Positions 1 to 5,131 of a DNA stretch of 5,131 bases are shown one piece after another (the first letter of the stretch is position 1; the number at the start of each line of letters is the position of its first letter). The stretch is from NCBI GenBank assembly GCA_036562565.1, contig DATCJY010000067.1, positions 1 to 5,131 of the forward strand, written 5' to 3'. A program made the position numbers and the translations under genes. Below the pieces are notes generated by a model. The model did not search any database, had not been told where the DNA came from, and worked only from the letters and a program-made list of their open reading frames with translations. This DNA is from DATCJY01 sp036562565 (GTDB lineage: Bacteria; Bacteroidota; Bacteroidia; Flavobacteriales_D; Sanyastnellaceae).

Positions 1-1068
1 TGAGATGGTATCGGCATGTTGTTCTTCTGTTTCACCACAGAAACCGGCAATGATATCGGTGGAGATAGCGCAATCGGGCATGATTCTGCGAATTGCAGCA
101 ATGCGGTCGAGGTACCATTCGCGTGTATAGCCGCGGTTCATCTTTTTGAGTACTTCGCTGTTACCGCTTTGCACAGGCAAGTGAATGTATTTGCAGATGT
201 TTTCGTATTTGGCCATCACGTGCAATACTTCGTCCGTCATGTCTTTGGGGTGCGAAGTGGAGAATCGCACGCGCAAGTCGGGATGGATGAGTGCTACTTT
301 TTCGATGAGCTGGGCAAAGTTTACAGTGGGCTTACTGGGGTCGATGATTTCACCTTTGGAAGTGATGTTCCATTTGTAAGAATCCACATTTTGCCCGAGC
401 AATGTCACCTCGCGGTAGCCTTGGTTGAACAATTCGGTAGCTTCTTTTACGATGCTCTCCGGGTCGCGGCTGCGCTCGCGCCCGCGCGTGAATGGCACTA
501 CGCAGAAGGAGCACATATTGTCGCAACCGCGCATGATGGATATAAATGCCGTAATTCCGTTGCTGTTCAAACGAACAGGAGTGATTTCAGCATAGGTCTC
601 TTCACGGCTTAGCAATACATTGACGGCTTTTTGGCCATCTTCTACTTTATCGATGAGGTTGGGCAAATCGCGGTAAGCATCCGGGCCTACCACGAGGTCT
701 ACCAATTTTTCTTCTTCTAAGAGTTTGTCTCTGAGGCGCTCTGCCATACAACCCAATACCCCGATGGTCATCTCGGGTTTGCGCTTTTTGATGGAGCGCA
801 AGTAGTCCAGTCGTCCGCGGATGCGCTGTTCGGCATTGTCGCGGATGGCACATGTGTTGAGGAGAACCAAGTCTGCTTCTTCCGGGTCACGTGTAGTGCT
901 GAATCCTTCTTTGGCCAAGATGCTAGCTACAATTTCGCTGTCAGAGAAGTTCATCTGACAGCCATAACTCTCTAGAAGGAGTTTACGACTTTTCTTGTTA
1001 GCAGGAACCTCAGCGTCCAGCATAAGGTACTCGCCTTGGCGAGATTCATCAATGATTTTTTCTTCCAC
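1..1068 (-). CDS. miaB: MiaB, tRNA-2-methylthio-N6-dimethylallyladenosine synthase, 3' end cut by window edge
   Basis: MiaB is a cytoplasmic radical-SAM enzyme with two [4Fe-4S] clusters. It adds a methylthio group to i6A at position 37 of tRNAs reading UNN codons. I translated the minus strand by hand and found 356 uninterrupted codons running off the left edge. The N-terminal MTTase (UPF0004) domain carries its three cluster cysteines at Cys37 (ESYGCQMN), Cys73 (LLNTCAIR) and Cys107 (VLGCMAE). The radical-SAM motif CxxxCxxC is Cys182, Cys186 and Cys189 (RGCDNMCSFCVVPFTRGRER). Family members are about 440-480 aa, so roughly 100 residues are missing: the end of the SAM domain and the TRAM domain. 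The start is GTG at 1068. It is the only ATG/GTG/TTG between the upstream in-frame stop (1144-1146) and the ATG at 1023, and it keeps the DESRQGEYL segment that resembles relatives. Starting at 1023 would remove 15 residues but no catalytic residue. A promoter candidate lies about 45 bases upstream and no Shine-Dalgarno is evident. The gene has its own promoter candidate and lies after a terminator, so it is probably transcribed separately from the bacilliredoxin gene. Confidence 0.95.
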   Translation of the reverse strand, partial: MEEKIIDESRQGEYLMLDAEVPANKKSRKLLLESYGCQMNFSDSEIVASILAKEGFSTTRDPEEADLVLLNTCAIRDNAEQRIRGRLDYLRSIKKRKPEMTIGVLGCMAERLRDKLLEEEKLVDLVVGPDAYRDLPNLIDKVEDGQKAVNVLLSREETYAEITPVRLNSNGITAFISIMRGCDNMCSFCVVPFTRGRERSRDPESIVKEATELFNQGYREVTLLGQNVDSYKWNITSKGEIIDPSKPTVNFAQLIEKVALIHPDLRVRFSTSHPKDMTDEVLHVMAKYENICKYIHLPVQSGNSEVLKKMNRGYTREWYLDRIAAIRRIMPDCAISTDIIAGFCGETEEQHADTIS

Positions 1069-1113
1069 AGTGTATGGCTGTTTTGAAATGTTATGTAAAA
1101 AATATGTGAGGTG

Positions 1114-1140
1114 CGAAGATAGCCCACGATGAGGGCTGTC
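1114..1140 (-). promoter_or_regulatory. Candidate miaB promoter (Bacteroidota -7 box)
   Basis: Reading the minus strand, TATCTTCG at 1121-1114 matches the Bacteroidota -7 consensus TAnnTTTG in all but one fixed position, and is followed by CAC. It would start transcription near 1107, leaving a leader of about 40 bases before the GTG. I see no clear TTG -33 element at the usual distance; the closest is TGTGACA. The stretch just upstream of the box forms an inverted repeat, GACAGCCC / GGGCTATC, with a 7-base spacer and one G-T pairing, so the right arm overlaps the -7 box. The same TATCTTCGCAC string precedes aspS, which strengthens the call. Confidence 0.55.
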
Positions 1141-1210
1141 ACATTATAAAAACGTCATTTTGGCAGAAATTCATTCTTGGACTAAATAGTGGTTTGGGGT
1201 TGGTAGGAAA

Positions 1211-1240
1211 TAAAAAAAGCCGCTGACATGCAGCGGCTTT
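1211..1240 (-). terminator. Intrinsic terminator of the bacilliredoxin gene
   Basis: A perfect 10-bp stem (AAAGCCGCTG / CAGCGGCTTT) encloses a 5-base loop. On the minus strand it is followed at once by a run of seven T, then ATTT. It begins 26 bases after the bacilliredoxin stop codon, as expected for a Rho-independent terminator. A second T-run on the plus side (GTGTTTTTT, 1241-1249) could make it work in both directions, but I see no plus-strand gene that would need it. Confidence 0.9.
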
Positions 1241-1265
1241 GTGTTTTTTCAGAGCAGATAATCGC

Positions 1266-1679
1266 TTAGCAGAACTCTTCGAAAGCCATTTTGAGGTTTT
1301 CGGCAATCATGTCTGCTGTACGGCCTTCGATGTGGTGGCGCTCAATCATGTGAGCCAATTTGCCATCTTTGAACAAAGCAATGCTTGGAGAAGATGGTGG
1401 ATATGGCAACATGTATTTGCGTGCGCGATCCACTGCTTCGCGGTCTACACCGGCAAATGCGGTGGTGAGTTTTGCGGGTTTTTTGGTGGCTGTTTCAATG
1501 GCCTTGCGCACACCCGGACGCATGCTGCCGGCTGCACAACCGCATACTGAGTTCAATACCACCAACACGGTGCCTTCGCTGTTGACCGCTTGGTCAACTT
1601 CTTCTGGAGTTGTTATCTGTACAAAGCCCACTTGGTTGAGTTCTTCGCGCATCGGGGCTACTAATTCAGGAGGATACAT
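1266..1679 (-). CDS. BrxA/BrxB-family bacilliredoxin-like protein
   Basis: This 137-aa protein resembles the YphP/YqiW family (BrxA and BrxB of Bacillus), which has a thioredoxin fold. Characterised members remove bacillithiol from mixed disulfides on cytoplasmic proteins. Visible hallmarks are the MYPPELVAPMREEL N-terminus and the CGC active site at Cys46-Gly47-Cys48 in LNSVCGCAAGSMRP. Others are a PSSPS loop whose Pro98 is likely the cis-proline, FKDGK, and RHHIEGR at 114-120. An extra cysteine, Cys137, is the very last residue. The length is close to the usual 140-145 aa. There is no signal peptide, so it should be cytoplasmic. The ATG at 1679 gives the family's usual N-terminus; no Shine-Dalgarno is evident. 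It is probably monocistronic, with a 204-base gap before it and a strong terminator after it. Family membership is clear from the motif. The substrate is inferred, because the thiol used by this organism is unknown. Choosing brxA or brxB is not justified, so no symbol is given. Confidence 0.92.
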   Translation of the reverse strand: MYPPELVAPMREELNQVGFVQITTPEEVDQAVNSEGTVLVVLNSVCGCAAGSMRPGVRKAIETATKKPAKLTTAFAGVDREAVDRARKYMLPYPPSSPSIALFKDGKLAHMIERHHIEGRTADMIAENLKMAFEEFC

Positions 1680-1717
1680 ATTGCTATGAGTGTTTTTATT
1701 GTTCGTGTATAATTTGA

Positions 1718-1732
1718 ATTCGATAATCGAAT
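1718..1732. repeat. 15-base perfect palindrome in the bacilliredoxin leader
   Basis: ATTCGAT and ATCGAAT flank a single A, making a perfect dyad about 40 bases upstream of the bacilliredoxin ATG. If the -7 box at 1749-1756 is right, the palindrome would sit just downstream of the transcription start, where a repressor could bind. On the plus strand six T follow closely, but no plus-strand gene leads into it, so a terminator role is unlikely. The region is AT-rich and chance is possible. Confidence 0.45.
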
Positions 1733-1748
1733 CGATTTTTTACGAGCA

Positions 1749-1756
1749 CAAATATC
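1749..1756 (-). promoter_or_regulatory. Possible -7 box for the bacilliredoxin gene
   Basis: GATATTTG on the minus strand differs from TAnnTTTG at one fixed base and would give a leader of about 60 bases. No TTG lies at the expected -33 spacing; the nearest, at 1767-1769, is too close. An alternative upstream site is ACACTTCGCAC, covering 1780-1770. It shares CTTCGCAC with the miaB and aspS promoters but matches the -7 consensus less well. The sequence does not decide between the two. Confidence 0.35.
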
Positions 1757-1779
1757 TACATAATTACAAGTGCGAAGTG

Positions 1780-1853
1780 TTGAGGAAAGTTAAGCTAGTG
1801 ATACCGGGATTCTTTCGGTCCTTATCGCTTAATATCCACAGCCATTTCCTCAA
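1780..1853. repeat. Long imperfect inverted repeat / structured intergenic element
   Basis: Reading the plus strand, a 9-base arm TTGAGGAAA (1780-1788) is matched by TTTCCTCAA (1845-1853). Nested inside in the right order are TTAAGC (1790-1795) with GCTTAA (1827-1832), GATA (1800-1803) with TATC (1823-1826), and CCG (1804-1806) with CGG (1816-1818). Together they give about 22 base pairs in a bulged hairpin of 74 bases. It starts 31 bases past the tlpA-like stop codon, so in minus-strand RNA it would be part of that gene's 3' UTR. No T-run follows on either strand, so it is not a standard intrinsic terminator. It could be a 3'-end stabiliser, a structured RNA, a small palindromic element or chance. 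No other recognisable feature occupies 1757-1883. Confidence 0.5.
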
Positions 1854-1883
1854 GAACATATACCTCAGCGTGGGTGATTGCTG

Positions 1884-3284
1884 CTAGCCTTCGAGCAATT
1901 TATTGAGCAAGTTTCTGATTTGTGTGCCACTGCTTGGACGCGGTGCATCAGAGCTTACAATCACACCGTTTTGGTCAATGAGTATGAAACGCGGAATTGA
2001 GTTCACCATGTAGAGGTAGCTCATGCTCTCGCTCGGATTATCGCTTTGGTGTAGTTGCAAACCGGTCATGGATTCTTTGGTAATAAAATTCTTCCATGCA
2101 TTGAGGTCGCGATCGGTAGAGATGCTGATGAACTCAATATTCTTTCCGTGGTATTCGGCTTCCAAGGTTTTGAGGTGAGGAATCTCGCGCTTGCATGGGC
2201 CGCACCAAGTAGCCCATACATCAATATAAAGCACCTTCCCATTGAAGTCACTTAGTTTGTATGTTTTTCCGTTAATGTCAAATGCTACGGCATCCGGAGC
2301 GGGTTTTCCTGCATAGAGATGCTCAAACTGTGCAGCATATCTCTTTACAGATTGGATGAGTTTTTCGTCATTGCTGCATTCTTCTAATCGGGTGATGATA
2401 TAGGTCAAATCCTGCATACCGACATCTTTCATCACCTGAGGCATGAGCTCGGCAAACAAGAGGCTTTTGTTGATGGGCGCCTGAAGACCTTTACATGACT
2501 CATCTACCATGTACTCATAATACTTTAAGAGTGTACGCTCGGGGTCTGCTTGGTAGCGCTCCAATGCCTTCAGCGAAACAAAGTTCTTGATGTAGTTTCG
2601 GTATTCCTTTACATAAGCGATGTTTTCATCATCCAGCTTGAGGCTGCTGATGTATTGATGAAAAGCAGCCGGATATTGCTTTTGTCCGTCTTTGTTGTTT
2701 TGATTCATGAAGGTCAAGAGCTGATTGCCCATCTGATAGTTGATGGCTTTTGATTCAGCTTCAACAAACGGCTCAATGAAGGTTGATTTTAATGCTGCAA
2801 AAGTTGCTTGTCTTACTGCGCGAGCCGAGTCCACCTTGTTGTAATAACCTTGTGGCGTGAGTGAAATATTGGCCGCTGAAAAGGTGTTTTGGAACATCTT
2901 GTCGGCTCGCTGTCGCTTGGCGAGGTAATCACAATATGGTGCACTCCGGCCTTTGAGGTCCCGGAGGTCGGTGATGTTGATACCATTGAGTGTCATGCTC
3001 AAGGTATCATAGGGCAAGAGGTACAATTGTACCTCCTGCCTGTTGCTTTCAATTGAAAAATAATTGGCGCTGTGTTGCTCGATATTGATTTCAAACTGGC
3101 CTTTGGAATTGAGTCTTATTGTATCGCTTTTGCCTTGTATCTCAAAAATGAAAAAACCGCGTTGTGCATTGGTCATGATTCCTTTCACAACGGTAGTCAC
3201 GGGCTTGCGCTTGCCGCTTTGGCCAAAAACGGCCAGTGAGAGCAGGCATAACGCAACGATTCCGATAATTCTCAATTTCATCAT
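1884..3284 (-). CDS. Exported TlpA/ResA-like thioredoxin-family protein
   Basis: This 466-aa protein combines an export signal, a long N-terminal region and a C-terminal TlpA-type thioredoxin domain. Residues 1-22 look like a signal peptide: Lys3 and Arg5, a hydrophobic stretch at 6-20, then VFG-QS as a possible cleavage site. No lipobox cysteine is present, so it should be periplasmic or anchored by an uncleaved signal. Residues about 30-105 are beta-rich and resemble the DUF4369-type domain often found on Bacteroidota TlpA proteins. Residues about 115-320 appear mostly helical and I cannot assign them. The thioredoxin domain (about 325-466) has WATWCGPCKREIP with active-site Cys361 and Cys364, and a likely cis-proline at Pro431 in NSIPRF. 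Such proteins usually reduce or exchange disulfides in the envelope, for example in cytochrome c maturation; the substrate here is unknown. The start ATG at 3284 overlaps the aspS stop by four bases, and a second ATG at 3281 is equally usable. No T-rich terminator follows. Confidence 0.92.
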   Translation of the reverse strand: MMKLRIIGIVALCLLSLAVFGQSGKRKPVTTVVKGIMTNAQRGFFIFEIQGKSDTIRLNSKGQFEINIEQHSANYFSIESNRQEVQLYLLPYDTLSMTLNGINITDLRDLKGRSAPYCDYLAKRQRADKMFQNTFSAANISLTPQGYYNKVDSARAVRQATFAALKSTFIEPFVEAESKAINYQMGNQLLTFMNQNNKDGQKQYPAAFHQYISSLKLDDENIAYVKEYRNYIKNFVSLKALERYQADPERTLLKYYEYMVDESCKGLQAPINKSLLFAELMPQVMKDVGMQDLTYIITRLEECSNDEKLIQSVKRYAAQFEHLYAGKPAPDAVAFDINGKTYKLSDFNGKVLYIDVWATWCGPCKREIPHLKTLEAEYHGKNIEFISISTDRDLNAWKNFITKESMTGLQLHQSDNPSESMSYLYMVNSIPRFILIDQNGVIVSSDAPRPSSGTQIRNLLNKLLEG

Positions 3285-5035
3285 TGTTTCAAATTTAGAG
3301 CAATGTTCAACTCATCAAGTTGTTTTTGGTCAATGGTGCTTGGTGAGTCAATCATCATATCGCGACCGCTGTTGTTTTTCGGGAATGCTATAAAGTCGCG
3401 GATGCTATCTGCTCCGCCAAACAATGCTGCGAATCGGTCAAATCCAAATGCTATACCACCGTGTGGTGGTGCCCCGTATTCAAATGCATTGAGCAAGAAA
3501 CCGAATTGACGTTGTGCTTCTTCCGGAGTAAATCCAAGGAGCTTAAACATTTTGGATTGAACATTCTTGTCGTGAATACGGATGGAGCCACCACCAACTT
3601 CGGTTCCGTTCAATACAAAGTCGTATGCATTGGCGCGTGCATCGCTCGGTGAAGTCTCTAGCAAATCGATGTGCTCCGGCTTAGGAGCGGTGAATGGGTG
3701 GTGCATGGCAAACCAGCGTCCTTCTTCTTCGTTCCATTCCACAAGCGGGAAGTCCACTACCCACAATGGTTTGAAATCATCGGGCTTGCGCAAGCCGAGT
3801 CGAGTCCCCATCAACAAACGCAGTTCATTCAGTTGCTTGCGTGTGGATTCTAGTTTGCCACTCAAGATCAAAATCAAATCTCCGGCTTTAGCGCCAGCCT
3901 GTTCAGCAATGGCTTTCCAATCATCTTGTGAATAAAATTTATCTACGGATGACTTGAAAGTACCATCAGCATTGCACATGCAATACACCAAGCCTTTCGC
4001 ACCTACTTGTGGACGTTTTACGTATTCTGTGAGTTCGTCAACTTGTTTGCGTGTATAGGTTGCACAACCTTCAGCCACGATACCGAGTATTGCTTCGGCA
4101 TCATCGAAAATGACAAAGCCTTTTCCTTTCATTGCGGTAGTCAAATCTTGGAATTGCATACCGAAACGGATGTCCGGTTTGTCGCTTCCATAGAGGCGCA
4201 TGGCTTCATCATAGGTCATGCGAGGGATTGTAGGAATATCAATTCCTTTGATGGTTTTGAAGAGGTGTTTAATCAATCCTTCGAATGTGTTGAGGATGTC
4301 TTCTTGCTCCACAAAGGCCATCTCACAGTCAATCTGAGTGAACTCAGGCTGGCGGTCAGCGCGTAAATCTTCATCACGGAAGCAGCGCACAATCTGATAA
4401 TAGCGGTCATATCCTGCCACCATCAAGATTTGTTTAAATGTTTGAGGTGATTGTGGCAACGCATAGAACTGACCGGGATTCATGCGGCTGGGAACTACGA
4501 AGTCGCGAGCACCTTCTGGTGTACTCTTGATTAAGTATGGTGTTTCAATCTCAAGGAAAGAAAGTGAGTCGAGGTATTTGCGTGTTTCAATACCCATCTT
4601 GTGACGCAAGATGAGGTTGTTGCGCAATGGATTTCTTCTCAAATCCAAATAACGCCATTGCATGCGCAAATCATCACCACCATCGCTTTCATCTTCGATG
4701 GTGAATGGCGGTGTTTTGGAAGGATTGAGAATCTCGATGTTTTCCACCTGAATCTCGATGGCACCGGTAGGGAGGTTATCATTCTTGGAATAGCGTTCTA
4801 CAACCGTGCCCGTAACCTTGATAACGTATTCGCGGCCGAGGCTGCGCGCAATTTCAATCTGTGCCGGATCTGTTTTCCCTTCTTCCAAAAACAATTGTGT
4901 AATGCCATAACGGTCACGCAAATCAATCCATAGCAGCCCTCCTTTGTCACGGGTGCGTTGTACCCAACCGCTGAGCGTTACACGTTGGTTAATATGTTCA
5001 ATGCGGAGTTCCCCGCAGGTGTGCGTTCTATGCAT
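3281..5035 (-). CDS. aspS: Aspartyl-tRNA synthetase (bacterial type, class IIb)
   Basis: AspRS charges tRNA-Asp with aspartate using ATP, in the cytoplasm. At 584 aa it matches the bacterial type (E. coli about 590). The N-terminus MHRTHTCGEL begins an OB-fold anticodon-binding domain (about 1-105), with SGWVQRTRDKGG at 22-33. The catalytic core shows the motif 1 region (LEIETPYL, 161-168), the aspartate-site QSPQ at 195-198, and motif 2 around FRDEDLRADRQPEF (219-232). It also shows HHPFTAP at 445-451, GTEVGGGSIRIH at 477-488, and motif 3 with GFDR at 531-534. Between these lies the bacterial GAD insertion (about 290-425). All key residues that I can recognise are present. Motifs alone do not tell whether it also charges tRNA-Asn; that depends on whether asnS or gatCAB exists in the genome. 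The ATG at 5035 gives the usual N-terminus; AGGA lies only two bases upstream of it, too close for a normal Shine-Dalgarno. It is probably first in an operon with the overlapping TlpA-like gene. Confidence 0.98.
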   Translation of the reverse strand: MHRTHTCGELRIEHINQRVTLSGWVQRTRDKGGLLWIDLRDRYGITQLFLEEGKTDPAQIEIARSLGREYVIKVTGTVVERYSKNDNLPTGAIEIQVENIEILNPSKTPPFTIEDESDGGDDLRMQWRYLDLRRNPLRNNLILRHKMGIETRKYLDSLSFLEIETPYLIKSTPEGARDFVVPSRMNPGQFYALPQSPQTFKQILMVAGYDRYYQIVRCFRDEDLRADRQPEFTQIDCEMAFVEQEDILNTFEGLIKHLFKTIKGIDIPTIPRMTYDEAMRLYGSDKPDIRFGMQFQDLTTAMKGKGFVIFDDAEAILGIVAEGCATYTRKQVDELTEYVKRPQVGAKGLVYCMCNADGTFKSSVDKFYSQDDWKAIAEQAGAKAGDLILILSGKLESTRKQLNELRLLMGTRLGLRKPDDFKPLWVVDFPLVEWNEEEGRWFAMHHPFTAPKPEHIDLLETSPSDARANAYDFVLNGTEVGGGSIRIHDKNVQSKMFKLLGFTPEEAQRQFGFLLNAFEYGAPPHGGIAFGFDRFAALFGGADSIRDFIAFPKNNSGRDMMIDSPSTIDQKQLDELNIALNLKQ

Positions 5036-5060
5036 AATCCTAAATCAAAAAAATGGTGTG

Positions 5061-5094
5061 CGAAGATAGTTCTGAGACACTCTTACACTATCAA
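5061..5094 (-). promoter_or_regulatory. Candidate aspS promoter with internal inverted repeat
   Basis: On the minus strand TTG (5094-5092) and TATCTTCG (5068-5061) are separated by 23 bases. This fits the Bacteroidota -33 TTG / -7 TAnnTTTG pattern, at the long end of its spacing and with one mismatch in the -7 box. Transcription would start near 5055, leaving a leader of about 20 bases. The -7 string TATCTTCGCAC is identical to the one before miaB. A 6-base inverted repeat, GATAGT / ACTATC (5092-5087 and 5070-5065), overlaps both elements with centres 22 bases apart. That geometry suits a dimeric regulator but may be chance. The remaining bases to 5131 show nothing else. Confidence 0.6.
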
Positions 5095-5131
5095 TAGATG
5101 GGTCGAAATAATGGATGAATATTGTGTTTTT

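Noticed and set aside
16..612. A 198-codon open frame on the plus strand
   Set aside because: It is antisense to miaB, whose conserved cysteine motifs are read from the minus strand; its translation shows no recognisable motif.
647..853. A 68-codon minus-strand open frame
   Set aside because: It is an alternate frame within miaB; the miaB frame through the same bases contains the conserved NTC and GCMAE motifs.
1212..1249. Bidirectional terminator implying a plus-strand gene
   Set aside because: The plus-side T-run exists, but no credible plus-strand gene ends here; the hairpin is fully explained by the minus-strand bacilliredoxin gene.
1239..1689. Plus-strand open frames across the bacilliredoxin gene (1239-1550 and 1360-1689)
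   Set aside because: They are antisense shadows of a gene with a clear family motif and its own terminator.
1764..1859. A 31-codon minus-strand open frame starting at ATG 1859, in the same frame as the TlpA-like gene after its stop
   Set aside because: It is too short to judge, has no visible ribosome site, and overlaps the inverted repeat; the TlpA-like protein ends normally before it, so it is not a lost C-terminus.
1690..1887. A 65-codon plus-strand open frame in the gap between the TlpA-like and bacilliredoxin genes
   Set aside because: It lies in an AT-rich stretch, shows no promoter or ribosome site, overlaps the end of the TlpA-like gene and resembles no family I know.
3064..4933. 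Several plus-strand open frames of 60-119 codons across aspS and the aspS-tlpA junction
   Set aside because: They are antisense to aspS and to the start of the TlpA-like gene, mutually overlapping, and carry no recognisable motif.

Overview
The window looks like an ordinary chromosomal segment of a Bacteroidota (Bacteroidetes) bacterium. The evidence is as follows: the promoter-like sites resemble the phylum's TAnnTTTG -7 box; Shine-Dalgarno sequences are weak or absent; one gene encodes a secreted TlpA-type thioredoxin with a long N-terminal region of the kind common in that phylum; and base composition is moderate (mid-40s % GC by eye). Genus or family cannot be fixed from this sequence alone.

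All recognisable genes lie on the minus strand, so transcription runs from high to low coordinates. (1) 5035-3281 is a complete aspS (aspartyl-tRNA synthetase, 584 aa) with a good promoter candidate upstream at 5061-5094. (2) 3284-1884 is an exported TlpA/ResA-like thiol-disulfide protein (466 aa). It overlaps the aspS stop codon by 4 bases (ATGA), so the two are probably co-transcribed and translationally coupled. (3) 1883-1680 is a 204-base gap with no convincing gene. It holds a long imperfect inverted repeat (1780-1853), a 15-base palindrome (1718-1732) and a possible promoter. (4) 1679-1266 is a BrxA/BrxB-family bacilliredoxin-like protein (137 aa, CGC motif), followed by a strong intrinsic terminator at 1211-1240. 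(5) 1265-1069 is a 197-base gap with that terminator and a promoter candidate for miaB. (6) 1068-1 is the N-terminal 356 codons of miaB (tRNA methylthiotransferase), cut by the left edge of the window.

Functionally, two genes serve translation (tRNA-Asp charging; ms2i6A37 modification of tRNA) and two serve thiol redox chemistry (an envelope thioredoxin-like protein and a cytoplasmic bacilliredoxin-like protein). Apart from the aspS-tlpA overlap, nothing shows that they form one pathway. I see no mobile element, CRISPR array, rRNA or tRNA gene. I do not see a clearly novel system. The points most worth a second look are the structured 1780-1853 region, the aspS-thioredoxin coupling, the bacilliredoxin in this phylum, and the repeated CTTCGCAC-containing promoter motif.
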